A stretch of DNA of 64,000 nucleotides from Chrysomallon squamiferum (GCA_012295275.1 CM022679.1:4435879-4499878), one strand, 5' to 3'. Counted from the first letter of the stretch, positions 42,905 to 54,178 are shown. The notes: a model not told the origin generated them from the letters alone. Made by a program: numbers and translations.

Positions 42905-43030
42905 TAGCTTCTGATTCCACATGACCTTGATGATTATTACTGTCGTTGTTTTATTATTATTTAAACATTTGATACAAAATACATTCAGTATTGAGGGTGG
43001 TCCAAACAAGTTTAATATATATATATATTT
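42905..43030 (+). repeat. Dispersed direct repeat, copy B
   Basis: TTCTGATTCCACATGACC, GAT/ATT triplets and ATTTAAACATTTGATACAAA (from about 42959), ending near (TA)n. It matches copy A at 40300-40460 in order and sequence; the 20-base word differs at one position. Confidence 0.8.
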
Positions 43031-43432
43031 ATAAAATAAACATATATTTAATCGAAATCATACAGTACCGTAAAATGATAATTAATAATGTTGTTTTCAC
43101 TGTAGAATGCAGGTGAACCATTAAGAGATGGTGTTAGATTGTAGCAGACACAATGAAAGCTCTGTATTAAATACAGAGATGAAAGACAGACGACTGGTTA
43201 TGAAACCAGGTCCTGAAGTTTATGTCTGAACATCAATATTTCACTTAAACACCTGGTCTTGGGTTTACAATAAGCAGGAGAACTCATTAGATATACTTCA
43301 TCTGTTTTTGTTACGTGAATAAATTGTAGTTTTATTGTTGTCTTAATATTCAGGTATTTCTAGAAATTAAAAAATAAATATATATAAAAAAAAATATTAA
43401 TGATTGATACGTATGTACGTGCATGTTCAATT
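43031..43432. other. Unique sequence
   Basis: Nothing recognised. Confidence 0.5.
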
Positions 43433-43437
43433 AATTA

Positions 43438-43475
43438 TTTTATTTTAGTTTATTTTATTTTATTTTATTTATTGT
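43438..43475. repeat. (TTTTA)n microsatellite
   Basis: About seven TTTTA-type units with one TTTAG. Confidence 0.9.
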
Positions 43476-43499
43476 GTTTGTTGTTGTTACTGTCGTTAT

Positions 43500-44000
43500 T
43501 TTAGCGGCAAAAAAAAGGTCTACATCGATATTCCGAGAAGGCATGAATATTTATTTTCTTGACATTCGTTTTTCAGCCTTAATTATTTTACTTGAGCATT
43601 TCTCTCGGAAACGAGTTAAGAACTTTCTCGGCCATTTGCTCGGGTAAACATTTAGAAGAACCATGACTCGTGTTGTGTTAAAATTCACGTCACGGAAAAG
43701 GTTTTACAAGATCGTTGAAAATTGCGAAACACCACTGACCTGCACATATTTTCAAACTGCTTCTTGCAGAGACGAAAACACTAAGTCAACCACCGACTTA
43801 GAGGGGGAAAAAAAAGAAGAGAAAAAATAAAGCCAACAAGAACAAGATCGGAAATAACTGTTGGCATGCGATTTGGACATTAGCGAAGATGAAAACGCTT
43901 GATGAAAAGTCAAGGAAGAGCGTGCTGATTGAGAACCAGAGAAACATTTCTGTGACATTAGCGTCTATTTCCTGATACCAAGTTACTTAATAAACACTTT
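43500..44000. other. High-complexity island (candidate conserved element)
   Basis: Repeat-free apart from one A-rich patch near 43808. Contains TTAATTATTTTA and TCACGTCACGG words. The 68-residue minus-strand frame (43752-43958) is Ser/Phe-rich and unrecognised. Confidence 0.33.
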
Positions 44001-44149
44001 GATAGCGTAAAGCACCTTACGATAATTCTTGTGAAGTTTAAAACAAGATTGCAAAGAATGATACTAAAATAAAATAAAAATAAGTTATGATGTGTTTAGT
44101 TCCTGCATGTGTTTAGTTTTGTGTAAATAAGTAAGCGCAAAAGACTCGT

Positions 44150-44290
44150 AAATAAATATGTATATCTATGCATAAAGGAATGTGTATTTATATATGTAAG
44201 TATGTATGTGTTTATCTTTCTGAATATGTGTAGATAGATAGATACATAAACAGATATATGTATATATGTGTGTGACTGAATGAATATGTG
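44150..44290. repeat. Degenerate (TATG)n and (GATA)n
   Basis: TATG/TGTG units with a GATAGATAGATA run near 44234. Confidence 0.88.
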
Positions 44291-44399
44291 TCAGATGCAA
44301 TAACAAGTTAAAAACTACATTACAAGTGCTGAATTTCCTGTTAGTTTCGGACAATGATTATAAAAAATTAACGTACAAAGCAAATAACAGTTATTACTT

Positions 44400-44870
44400 A
44401 AAACCAGCTCATTCTGAACAATACGTCCACGAAAAACATTTTTAAACGGAAAGAACCTTGACTTGGTGAAAAACAAAAGATCAGAATGACGCCTTTGTCT
44501 TTAACAAAAAACTCACCGGATTAGAAACAACTAAGAGAGAGCTCGTGTTAGCTTCCTTCATAGGATACACTTGAAAAGTCACCAAAGTGCTGAAATATTC
44601 GCTAATGTATTTCCACTGTACCGCCGTAGATGGATGCTAGCAATGGCCGATGTTTAATTAGGCGATAAAACGCTTTTGAAATGTCGGATGCTATACGTGT
44701 TACTGCTAAGTAATCTAATTCTGTGTTGTTTATTTGTTCTCGTGGCCTTGTGAAGGTATTATGAGGAATTATTCGGCCATTTCGGATTCGTATATTTATA
44801 TTAATGGCTTTTGTGAGTAACATGGTTAAACTGAAAAGGCTGGACGTGTGGATTAAAGAATCAGTATAAT
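44400..44870. other. High-complexity island (candidate conserved element)
   Basis: Repeat-free. GGCCGATGTTTAATTAGGCG and GATAAAACGC near 44647-44672 are homeobox-like. An open minus-strand frame continues out of the GA/TC array through this island (to 44602) with about 90 non-repetitive residues but no recognised motif. Confidence 0.35.
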
Positions 44871-44882
44871 ACAAAAGAGAAA

Positions 44883-44885
<3 letters not shown>

Positions 44886-44970
<85 letters not shown>
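44886..44970. repeat. (TC)n microsatellite
   Basis: About 85 bases of perfect TC. This is the first long GA/TC array after a gap of nearly 14 kb. Confidence 0.97.
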
Positions 44971-44974
<4 letters not shown>

Positions 44975-45065
44975 ATGTGTTAAAAAAACTAAAAAGTTCA
45001 AATAATTTCCTAATTCCATTAAATAAAGTTCACCATTTTTGTAACCTTTTCGGGAAGCCAATTAA

Positions 45066-45235
45066 GTTACATGTTTATCTTTCTACAAGGAAGTTTAACA
45101 ATTACGTGAACAATTTACCTGTTAACTGCGTGATTAAACTATGAGTGAATGCGCTTCTTTTTTCCTTTCTTTTTAATATTTTTTTTTTCTCCTTTCCCTT
45201 CTTCTAATCCTCACCGTCAGTCAACAGAGAAAAAT
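45066..45235 (+). repeat. Diverged direct duplication, copy 1
   Basis: CAAGGAAGTTTAACAATTAC (45086), CTGTTAACTGCGTGATTAAAC and CACCGTCAGTCAA appear in the same order at 45737-45905, offset by 677. Confidence 0.82.
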
Positions 45236-45495
45236 AAATAAACTGATCCCTTCCATACTGTTTTCAAGAAGCATTTCATAGCGTAACGGTTAGATAATTC
45301 CTCCATAATTATTCAACTATTTACCGTTACAACCAGCGTCTGGCAATCAACTGTAGAATGTTTCTAATGCCAGTGAGAAGATAAGTTAAATATTCCTTGT
45401 GTCAGTACTCAGTAACAGTCTTCCACATAGTTACAGCCAGGGGTAATTATAAAATAATGTAATATAAAATAAAATTATAACAGTCAGTATTATAA
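45236..45495. other. Unique sequence
   Basis: TAGCGTAACGGTTAGAT near 45280 is A-box-like, but there is no B box at the expected distance. Confidence 0.4.
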
Positions 45496-45499
45496 CAGT

Positions 45500-45600
45500 C
45501 ATCCTCTCTCTGTCTCTCTGTGTCTCTCTGTCTCCCTCTGTCTCTGTCTCTTCTCTCTCTATCTATCTCTCTTTTTCTCTCTATCTATCTATCTCTTTGT
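45500..45600. repeat. TC/TATC-rich degenerate array
   Basis: TCTCTCTGTC and CTATCTATC units. Confidence 0.9.
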
Positions 45601-45736
45601 AGTAAACTGCAAATAATCTGTGTAACTGTATCGTAATAAACATGCAATACGTGCACACTTTGTTTATTATTCTGCAATATATTGTCTATATTATTATTCA
45701 GCCTAATCAACAAACCTAGTATAGTTATAAGGATAT

Positions 45737-45905
45737 GTTACTTTTTTTTTACCCCAGCTGTTCAAGGAAGTCGAACAATTACTCTGCCAATTTGTCTGTT
45801 AACAACATGATTAAACAATGCGTAAATAAGCCTCTTTTTTTTTTTCTTAATTTCACTGTCAATCAAAAGACAAGAAAAAACAACAAATCAAAACCCTCTG
45901 TATCA
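45737..45905 (+). repeat. Diverged direct duplication, copy 2
   Basis: CAAGGAAGTCGAACAATTAC (45763), CTGTTAACAACATGATTAAAC and CACTGTCAATCAA match copy 1 with substitutions and indels in T-rich parts. Confidence 0.82.
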
Positions 45906-46240
45906 TAATTATAACCCTCACACAGTCCCGACCCTGAACACCGGTAAACCGAGAAACCGTGAACCACAGGGGGGTAAGGAAAGAATGACGTTTCATCAAT
46001 CAAGTGATCTGAATGGTTAAAAAAAAAAAAAAAAATCCCGTTAACCTTAGCTAAACAAAGATGCAAGACAAAGTATGGATATTCAAGACAGCATTAGCCT
46101 ACATTTTTGTCCAAGGAATCAATAGTCAACGTTACTTGTTCTTCTTTCAAATTATTTTTACTGCCCATCTTGCACTTCTGTTGTCGACTTTTCTGGCGTG
46201 TGTTTAAGTTTTTGTCGATGTTACTGATAAAATGTGATCA
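45906..46240. other. Unique sequence
   Basis: A run of 16 A at about 46020-46035. Otherwise nothing recognised. Confidence 0.5.
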
Positions 46241-46249
46241 TTCGAGAAG

Positions 46250-46280
46250 AAGAGACAGACAGACAGGCAGACAGGCAGAC
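46250..46280. repeat. (CAGA)n microsatellite
   Basis: CAGA with GCAGAC variants. Two overlapping frames cross it; the non-repetitive part of the one at 46234-46434 is unrecognised. Confidence 0.9.
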
Positions 46281-46469
46281 GAATTTAAAGACATTATCAC
46301 ACGTGTTAGACATACAAACAATGAATGAATTGCTTCGTGATACGTCAGTGAATACAAATGAATTGATTACGTTTTGTGTTAACAAAAGACTCGAAAGCAC
46401 AAAGGAACATACAAGAAAAAAGAAAGAAGTTTAGATGGATGTATTATTAGTTACGTCCGATAAGTCAAT

Positions 46470-46590
46470 ATTGATGACTGATGATATGATGATGATAACG
46501 ATGTGATAACAGTAATAATAATAACAATGATGATGATTTTAATAATAGTTTGTATAATAATGACGATGATGATAATGATGTTGATGATTA
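46470..46590. repeat. Imperfect (GAT)n array
   Basis: GAT, AAT and GAC triplets with interruptions. Confidence 0.85.
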
Positions 46591-47264
46591 TAATTTAAAA
46601 AATGTCGTGTTCATATTATATGCGCAGGATAATTCGTATGATAATGTGCTTTGATTTCAGTGTTATTTAGACATTGTTCAAATTCTGTAATATTCTTGAA
46701 GCAAATCCCTGCCTTTCCAGTCTCTTCCCCCAGCTTATGTATAATTTAACACAGAAGTTTATGATGTACATGTTTGTACATTACTGATTTAAAAACAGCA
46801 TTATTTTTAGCACAATTCCCTTTCTTCACTTTTGTATTCTAACGAATGTGCATGTTTCGTGTATTTATGATTGTATTATTTATAATTATTTGATTTAAAC
46901 TCCAACACAGTTTTTCAAAGTCTTCTAAAAGGTTTTTTTTTTTTCTCCATTCTGTTGCATATACATGCTGAATATATACGCATGTGTATCTTACTGTTGT
47001 TCAAATTTGATTTAAAATTCGCTACAATCCTTGGTTGTATTCCCATGGACTTACAAACCGTTCTACTGCGTCATACTGTATTCAGCATGCAGGTTTAATG
47101 GGCCTGTGTTTGTATATATCAATGTCGTTTAAGTCTAATTCAAACCCCTGATGAATTGCTTGCAATATTTCTGAATGTCTTCTAACCCCAGTCTAATTCA
47201 TATTCAATACAGGAGACTGACTTTATTATTCTGAAGATTTTTAAATATTCCAGTGGATGATTTT
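46591..47264. other. Unique sequence
   Basis: Two CAGTCTAATTCA-type words (near 47130 and 47191) hint at an internal duplication too decayed to define. No gene seen. Confidence 0.45.
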
Positions 47265-47266
47265 GT

Positions 47267-47310
47267 TAAAAAAAAAAAAATACCCCCCCCCCCAAATAAA
47301 AAAAAAACTT
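47267..47310. repeat. A-run, C-run, A-run
   Basis: About 13 A, then a run of about 13 C (with one break), then A-rich. A C run of this length is unusual for the window. Confidence 0.9.
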
Positions 47311-47545
47311 CTCTTGCTTATAGATCGTTAATGTAAAAACCAACAGAAATCAGACAGGTTGAATTCTTGGAAAGAAAAAGAAGGTTTTTTTTACTCAATT
47401 TAAATTTCCCAAGAGAAGATCTGTGAAAAAAAAAATTCATCATTTTGAATTAAGGATCTTCTCAGACGACTGCAATGAAAATGGAGTTTTGTGGTAAGAT
47501 TAGTTTTCTGATATTCTTATTACTGTTTATTTGTGTGGACTGGGT
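47311..47545. other. Unique sequence
   Basis: Nothing recognised. Confidence 0.5.
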
Positions 47546-47547
47546 TT

Positions 47548-47825
47548 ACTTTTTTTCTGTCTGTCTCAATCTGTCTCGATCTCTCTCTATCTGTCTGTCT
47601 TTCTGTCCCTTTCTCTCTCTTAATATCTCTCTCATTGTCTGTCCATTTCTCTATCTTCTCTTGATTTGGGAATCTAGATATTTATCTGCCTACATATATA
47701 TATAGCATGCTAGCTTTCTCTACATCTATCTATCAATCTATCTACGTATCTTTCAGTTCTATCTGCCTACCTATCTGTCTATCTATCAATCTATCTATCT
47801 GTCTGTCTGTCTATCTGCCTAACAA
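47548..47825. repeat. TGTC/TATC-rich degenerate array
   Basis: TCTGTCTG, CTCTCT and TATCTATC units broken by unique sequence. Confidence 0.88.
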
Positions 47826-47989
47826 TCGTCCATGTTACAATCTATTTTCAAATATTTATCTAGTAATTTAATTTCTTTCTTTATTTTTACTTGACACGAT
47901 CTTTTGGTATTTTTTTTTTTTCACTTCCCTTCCTCTCTATCTGTCTGTCTGTGTGTCTGTCTGACTTGCTCTCTTTCTCCTTGATGAAT

Positions 47990-48245
47990 AAGTCTAGAAA
48001 ATCCAACCACCCCAGAACAAAGACACAATCACGCCGAACCTTCACACCAAAGAGATACGTCGGAGTCCGCGCCGGAGAGATGATGCTGCCGGATCAGTGA
48101 TGATGTCGCATGTCGTGCAAATTAAAGAAATTGATGTTTTGTTAATGAGCCGTCCCAGACGGTGTTTCATCAACGGCAGGCGTAAGGGTCGGACATGTGG
48201 ATGTTGTCAGATGTCGATCCAGAGGTGACAGACGTGGAACTGATT
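47990..48245. other. High-complexity CpG-containing island
   Basis: Repeat-free with CGTCGGAGTCCGCGCCGGAG, then GCAAATTAAAG and GTTAATGAGCC words. A short basic frame (Arg/Lys/Ser/Thr-rich, ending 48100) crosses the left part with no recognised family. Candidate regulatory element or small exon. Confidence 0.33.
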
Positions 48246-48261
48246 GTTTTTGTTGTTGTGT

Positions 48262-48435
48262 TTACTTCTTTTTTTTTTTGTGGTTTTTTTGGGGGGGTTT
48301 TTTTTTTTTTTTTTTTTTTTTTTTCATTATTGATTTATTATTATTATTATCATTAGTTTCATTGATTTTTTATTATTATTTAATTTTTTTATTAGTGAGT
48401 TTTTTTATTATTATTTAATTTTTTTATTATTGATA

Positions 48436-48466
<31 letters not shown>

Positions 48467-48475
48467 TATTATATA
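48262..48475. repeat. Poly(T)/poly(G) and (ATT)n array
   Basis: T and G homopolymers (27 T at 48298-48324, an 8-G run before it), then ATT units to about 48468 with the block TTTTTTATTATTATTTAA repeated. Confidence 0.93.
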
Positions 48476-49015
48476 TATATAAATGATGATATAACCAATG
48501 TAATATATTTATAATTGTTTTAAATTATAATTTTAAAAAATATATTTTGAGAATCTTTCCATGGTCAGTTACAGTGTATTAGCAAGCAAGTGAATTTTAT
48601 ATATTACCTACCCATTATTAGGAAAAACATACATGTGTTATATTAAATATGCAGTGGGGCGAGGATGGAACTGTGTGGGCAGTGATTTGTTCTCTCACCA
48701 GTGAATTGTATTCTGATGAATAAAATAATAATGAAAAAAAATGTGGCGCAAACTGGAATATTAAGAAAAAAGATGTTTGGAAAATGTAATTTCATCAATT
48801 TGCATAAAAAAAAACACATCATGTAAATCGAAATCTGTTCTGATTGAAAGTGAAAAACGTATAAAAACGTTTGTCGAATTTAATATTTTATTATTTAATA
48901 AAATGTTTCGTTATTAATTTTACCTGAAAGTGTTTTCGCTATTATTCAATAAACAGAAAGAAATGTCGAAAGGGAATTTAACCTGCAAATGTTTGTTTTT
49001 CTTTCGTTAGTAATT
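48476..49015. other. AT-rich unique sequence
   Basis: Nothing recognised. Confidence 0.5.
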
Positions 49016-49019
49016 TGTT

Positions 49020-49405
49020 ATTGTCATTATAACTGAGTATTATTGTGATCATCATTATCACTGTCAACATTATAACCATCATCGATAGTATTACTATTAT
49101 TATCATTATCATTAGCATTATTATTATTATTATCATCATCATCATCATTATTATTATTGTTGTTTGTTGCTGTTGTTATTGTTTTGTTGTTACTATTATT
49201 ATTATTATCATCATTATTATTATTATTGTTGTTTTTGTTGCTGTTGTTTGTTGTTGTTATCAGTATTATTATTGTTGTTTGTTGTTGTTGTTGTTATTAT
49301 CATTATCATCATTATTATTATTTGTTGTTGCTATTATTATCATTATCATCATTATTATTATTTGTTGTTATTGTTGATGTTATTATTATTATTATTATTT
49401 ATATT
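49020..49405. repeat. (ATT/CAT/GTT)n array with 40-bp higher-order copy
   Basis: Triplet array of about 385 bases. The segment at 49292-49331 is repeated almost exactly at 49332-49371 (period 40), so whole blocks have been duplicated. Frames of 103-110 residues are translations of it. Confidence 0.95.
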
Positions 49406-50030
49406 AAATGTTTGTTGTTTGTTCTTCAAATGTGCACATGTAAGCGTTTGTTCTTGTTTATTCTTTAAAATGTGAGTGTTTATGTGCGTGCGATTCAGAA
49501 AACCAAAATTTAAAAAAAAAATTCGTTAACAAACGTATTTCTGTCCACTTTATCACCATGCATTGTTTTCATTGCATTTTCTACAAGAGTTTCAAAATCA
49601 CTGTTTAATTACTCTACCCAGACTTTTTTTTTCTCAAAAATCAACAAAATTTCCGAGATCTTAAGTGACATTATATAAGTCACTTTGTGAAGAGGTTTTA
49701 CAATGCAATTACAATTTTATTGTCCTCTGTTCTAGTGAGATAAAAAAAAAAAAAAAATAATATTAAAATAAAAACGTCAAAAATAAATCACAGCTCTCTC
49801 GCAAATGTTAACTGAGCTCGTAATATGATACCGTGGTTGATAAATCGTTGTCTACTTAGTAACGATATTTGGTTCTGTTCATGACTGTGTGGACTGACAA
49901 ATTACTCTGTGTTTAATATAAAAGGATGATGCCGTTTACGACAAGACGACCGGGAAGGATTTGATATTTAATAAAGAACTGTGATGTCGTTAACACTTTT
50001 TGTACGTGTGTGCGGTTGACTACGTTTACG
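49406..50030. other. Unique sequence
   Basis: Nothing recognised beyond short A runs. Confidence 0.5.
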
Positions 50031-50345
50031 TGTGTAAGCGTGTGTGTATGTGTGTGTGTGTATGTGTGTGTGTGTGTATTTGTCTGTCAGAGCTAGGAAA
50101 AGAGTACGTAAGAGACCGTGATAGTGTTTCATGTGTGTATGTTTGTATGTAGGAAATAATGAAAATGTGAGTAAAACCAGAGACACAGACATACAGACAG
50201 AGAGACAGAGACATAGCGAGATAAAGTGAAAGAACAAGAGAGAATGAGAAACAGTTTGCTTTGGCGCTTTCTTTAGCATACTTATGTGTGTGTCTGTGTG
50301 TGTTTGTGTGTGTGTGTGTGTGCGTATATATGTATATGGCTACAT
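50031..50345. repeat. (GT)n patches with a CAGA-rich middle
   Basis: GT-rich at about 50035-50078, GACAGA-rich at about 50180-50215 and GT-rich at about 50285-50325. Confidence 0.9.
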
Positions 50346-50665
50346 GTATATGTCTATACATACATACATACAGCCATATACATATCGGTTAAATATAAAG
50401 ATAGAGCTCTCTTAATCAATATAATTTTCACGCTGATATGAAAACCTCTGTAAAATCCCCCGTGGACTGCGGAGTGTCTAAGACAGAGTGATTGTGTTAC
50501 GACCGTGTGTCTGAGTTACACACTGTCTGCAGGACTCGCAGAACAAGAACAGGTGAACCAGACCGACTGCTGAAGTAAAACAGACATTAGAAACAATAAG
50601 CATCTACGTTAAAAAAACGTTTAAATCAAGTTTCTGATGGTTCACACGGTGCTGAAAGTGACGGA
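50346..50665. other. Unique sequence
   Basis: Mixed composition, nothing recognised. Confidence 0.5.
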
Positions 50666-50667
50666 TA

Positions 50668-50935
50668 CACGGGATGGATGGATGGGTGGATGGTTATACG
50701 GATGCACAGACAGTCGAAGACGCTGAATGAAAGATGACGAGTTATAAAAGATGAAGGATTAACAGAGACAGAGAGATAGGTGCTTGCATGAATAGGTGGA
50801 TGAATGGAAAAACAGACAGACTGACAGATAAGAAGAGACTGACTGACTTAGATACAAACGTACATACATACATACTTACACACGGACTGACACGCACTGG
50901 CACACATACACAGACACACACACACAATACTGGTA
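50668..50935. repeat. GGAT, GACA and CATA low-complexity patches
   Basis: GGATGGATGGATGGG near 50673, ACAGAC patches, then CATACATA and ACACACAC units. Confidence 0.85.
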
Positions 50936-50958
50936 AATACAAACATAGATAAACAGAA

Positions 50959-51465
<507 letters not shown>

Positions 51466-51467
51466 GT

Positions 51468-51800
51468 TAAAAAAAGAAAAAAGAGGAAGGGATAAGGAAA
51501 TTAAAAACAAAAAAAAAACTGATAAGGAAAAAATAAATTTGAAAGAACGAAGAGTGGAAAAAGACAAAGGAATGAACTGAGAAGGAAAGAATAAAAAAAA
51601 TGAAAGAACTGACACAAATAGAAAGAAGAACGACCGAAACAAAGAAACGAGAAGGAAAGAAAAAATGGAAAAAAACAAAGAAGACAGGAAGAACGAATAA
51701 ATGAAACAAATACGGAAAGTGAATAAAACAAGAAATCAATGAATGTGAAGGAAAGACTGAACGAATAAAGACAGGTGGATAGAAAAAGAGAAAAACTGAT
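51468..51800. repeat. Purine-rich (GAAA-type) low complexity
   Basis: About 330 bases of A/G-rich sequence with AAAGAAAGAAC and GAAGGAAAG words. The overlapping Phe/Ser frames on the minus strand follow the composition. Confidence 0.85.
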
Positions 51801-52490
51801 TTACTAGTACAACAAAATAAACCATGACGAAACGAAATGTAAAATTTAAATAAAAGTTAACAATGGAAATGGAAACAATAAAAGTGTCTGAGTATATTTT
51901 AAGGATTCAGCAACTGTCTGCTTTAGTCATTATAAATTAATAAATAAAATTCGTTAAACTGCTTTTGCAAAAAACAGCGTAATTACGAATCCTCTCTTCT
52001 ATTCAATATAGGAATGAATAAAATGTTTGACGAATGGAAATAGTCCTCCACTTTAACCACTAAGCTGTAACCTGCCTTCCCTATTATAATAAATCATTGT
52101 TATGCAAAAGCATGACAACAGCTAATAAATAATCACTTTACGAAAATCAGCTGTAGTTTAGCACTGAACACTTACCTTTAATGTGACTCTAATGCTTTAA
52201 GAAAACAATTAACACTTTAAATTCGGCTTCCGACACTGACAAATCATGTTTCTGTCTAATCTTCTCCAGAAATTCACACTGCAGTTTCGCTGATTACTGT
52301 CGTATTGTTTCAATATACAATTAAACACACACGAAATATTTCCGAATTGATCAAAACATACGTTAGACGTATTAATTGATTCCTGCAATACGTTATGTCC
52401 GACGCTTAAAAGCGTACGTCGAAAACCAGACGTTGCTGTCGTGTTTATGCTCAACACGCTTTAATGTGGGAGAAAGCTGCCGTTTGGCTG
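51801..52490. other. Unique sequence with tRNA-like word and a small minus frame
   Basis: On the minus strand ACAGCTTAGTGGTTAAAGTG (about 52069-52050) is an A-box-like word without a clear B box. An 82-residue Cys-containing minus-strand frame (52209-52457) is non-repetitive with no recognised family. I call neither as a gene. Confidence 0.3.
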
Positions 52491-53165
52491 GAATTACTGT
52501 GTGTTTAGAACCACGCGAATCACTGTATGTTTAGAACAACGCGAATCATTGACGCGAATCAATATGAATGTTTAGAACACCCTAATAAATGAATGTTTGA
52601 ACAACGCGAATCATGTGTTTAGAATTACCCGAATAAATGAATGTTTAGAACTGCGCAAATCACTGAGTGTTTAGAACAACGCGAATCGCTGATTGTTTAG
52701 AACAACGCGAATCATTATATTGTTAGAACAACGCGAAACACTGAATGTTTAGAACAACCCGAATCACTGTATGTTTAGAACAACGCGAACTACTGTATGT
52801 TTAAAAAGACACGATAACTGAATGTTTTGAATGATACGAAGAACTGTTTAAAAAGACACGATAACTGAATGTTTCGAACGATACGAATCGACCTATCTTT
52901 AGAACAAGGTGAACTGACCTATCTTTAGAACAACGTGAACTGACCTATCTTTAGAACAACGTGAACTCCTATCTTTAGAACAACGTCAACTGACCTGTCT
53001 TTAGAACAACGTCAACTGACCTATCTTTAGAACGATGTGGACTAATATGCTTAGAACAACACGAACAACACGTTGGAACGACGTGAATTGCTGTATGTTC
53101 TGAACCACACGAACGGCAGTATGTTCAGAACGACGTGAACTTACGTATGTTTAGAACGTCGCGAA
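52491..53165. repeat. 26-bp minisatellite with sequence sub-blocks
   Basis: About 25 copies of a unit like CACTGTATGTTTAGAACAAC plus GCGAAT, period about 26. Block A (52491-52808) has GCGAATCACTG units, block B (about 52800-52885) has ACACGATAACTGAATGTTT units, block C (about 52890-53035) has GACCTATCTTTAGAACAACG units that are nearly identical, and block D (to 53165) is decayed. TTTAGAAC is the constant core. Confidence 0.95.
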
Positions 53166-53560
53166 CCTACCAGTCGTAATTAGTAAATGCACACCAGGCA
53201 ATTGCTTATAGCAACAATTTGCAAAGATTTAAAATTTCTCTCCAAAGGTTATTCCGCACGTGTCGGATGTCTGTGGGATCAGCAAATTACTTTCCTTTGC
53301 AAATTGGATTAGCGATATAAATTTCGTAGATACTTAGTGTCTTTCGTCTGTATTATTTATCCCTACAGGACAAAAACATATTGTGACTGTATTGATCTGA
53401 GACGAAAAACCCACGTGAAGGTCGTGAAGGCAGAGTTTTTAAACACGTTACCCGTCCTGTCAAGGAAGACCGTCTGCATTAGAGAGTGATCAAGAGCTTT
53501 TAACACTTAGGAAGAAAAAAAAAGAGAAGAAGACTGAATTAGCGTCAAGGACATCTAAAA
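53166..53560. promoter_or_regulatory. Candidate regulatory island with inverted POU-like sites
   Basis: CAATTTGCAAAG (53215-53226) and its exact reverse complement CTTTGCAAATTG (53295-53306) lie 80 bases apart. Both contain the ATTTGCAA octamer-like core bound by POU factors. The second runs into GGATTA, an Otx-like site. The region is repeat-free and CpG-containing. Function is inference from motifs. Confidence 0.35.
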
Positions 53561-53627
53561 CTACTTTAGTGTGTTTTGTTAGGTTCTTCCAATTTTTAAA
53601 CAGGATTAGAATACATTGATAGTATTT

Positions 53628-53629
<2 letters not shown>

Positions 53630-53660
<31 letters not shown>

Positions 53661-53752
53661 AAATTTTTTTCTCTTTTGTTGTTGATGTTGTTGTTGTTGT
53701 TTTGTTTGGTTGGATTTCTTGTGTGCTTTTTTATATATTATATTATTTTTGT

Positions 53753-53788
<36 letters not shown>

Positions 53789-53805
53789 CTTATTTATTTG
53801 TTGTT
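53630..53805. repeat. Poly(T), (GTT)n and (ATTT)n
   Basis: About 30 T at 53630-53659, GTT units near 53677-53702 and ATTT from about 53755 to 53800. Confidence 0.94.
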
Positions 53806-53887
53806 ATATTCATTCATAATACACTGATAAAAATCATTACTTACAATACCTAAATTCAAGTAAAACAAAATCTCATACAACTGTTTA

Positions 53888-53998
53888 GTTTTATATAACG
53901 CATTTGTTTTATATAATACATTTGTTTTATATAACACATTTGTTTTATATAACACATTTGTTTTATATAACACATTTGTTTAATATAGCACGTTTGTT
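53888..53998. repeat. 18-bp minisatellite
   Basis: About six copies of TTTTATATAACACATTTG with few substitutions; the last copy is the most diverged. Confidence 0.96.
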
Positions 53999-54178
53999 TT
54001 CACTGTGTGCACTGAATTACAACTTTTTCTAAACATTACAAAACAATCTGGTTTGGAATCTCTGAAACGTCAAATCGCTTATTGTTCTAGAGGTGAACAT
54101 TTTCACGTCCTGATAAGTAAACACTTTTGACAACTGGCAATATACTGGGTCCGAATCCATATGACAAATCTAGTGTAA
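53999..54178. other. Unique sequence
   Basis: Nothing recognised. Confidence 0.5.

Noticed and set aside
44602-44870. Non-repetitive part of a 123-residue minus-strand frame
   Set aside because: It enters from the GA/TC array and has no recognised motif. I kept the region as a candidate conserved element instead.
52209-52457. 82-residue Cys-containing minus-strand frame
   Set aside because: Non-repetitive, but no recognised domain, no splice context and a length expected by chance in 64 kb of six frames.
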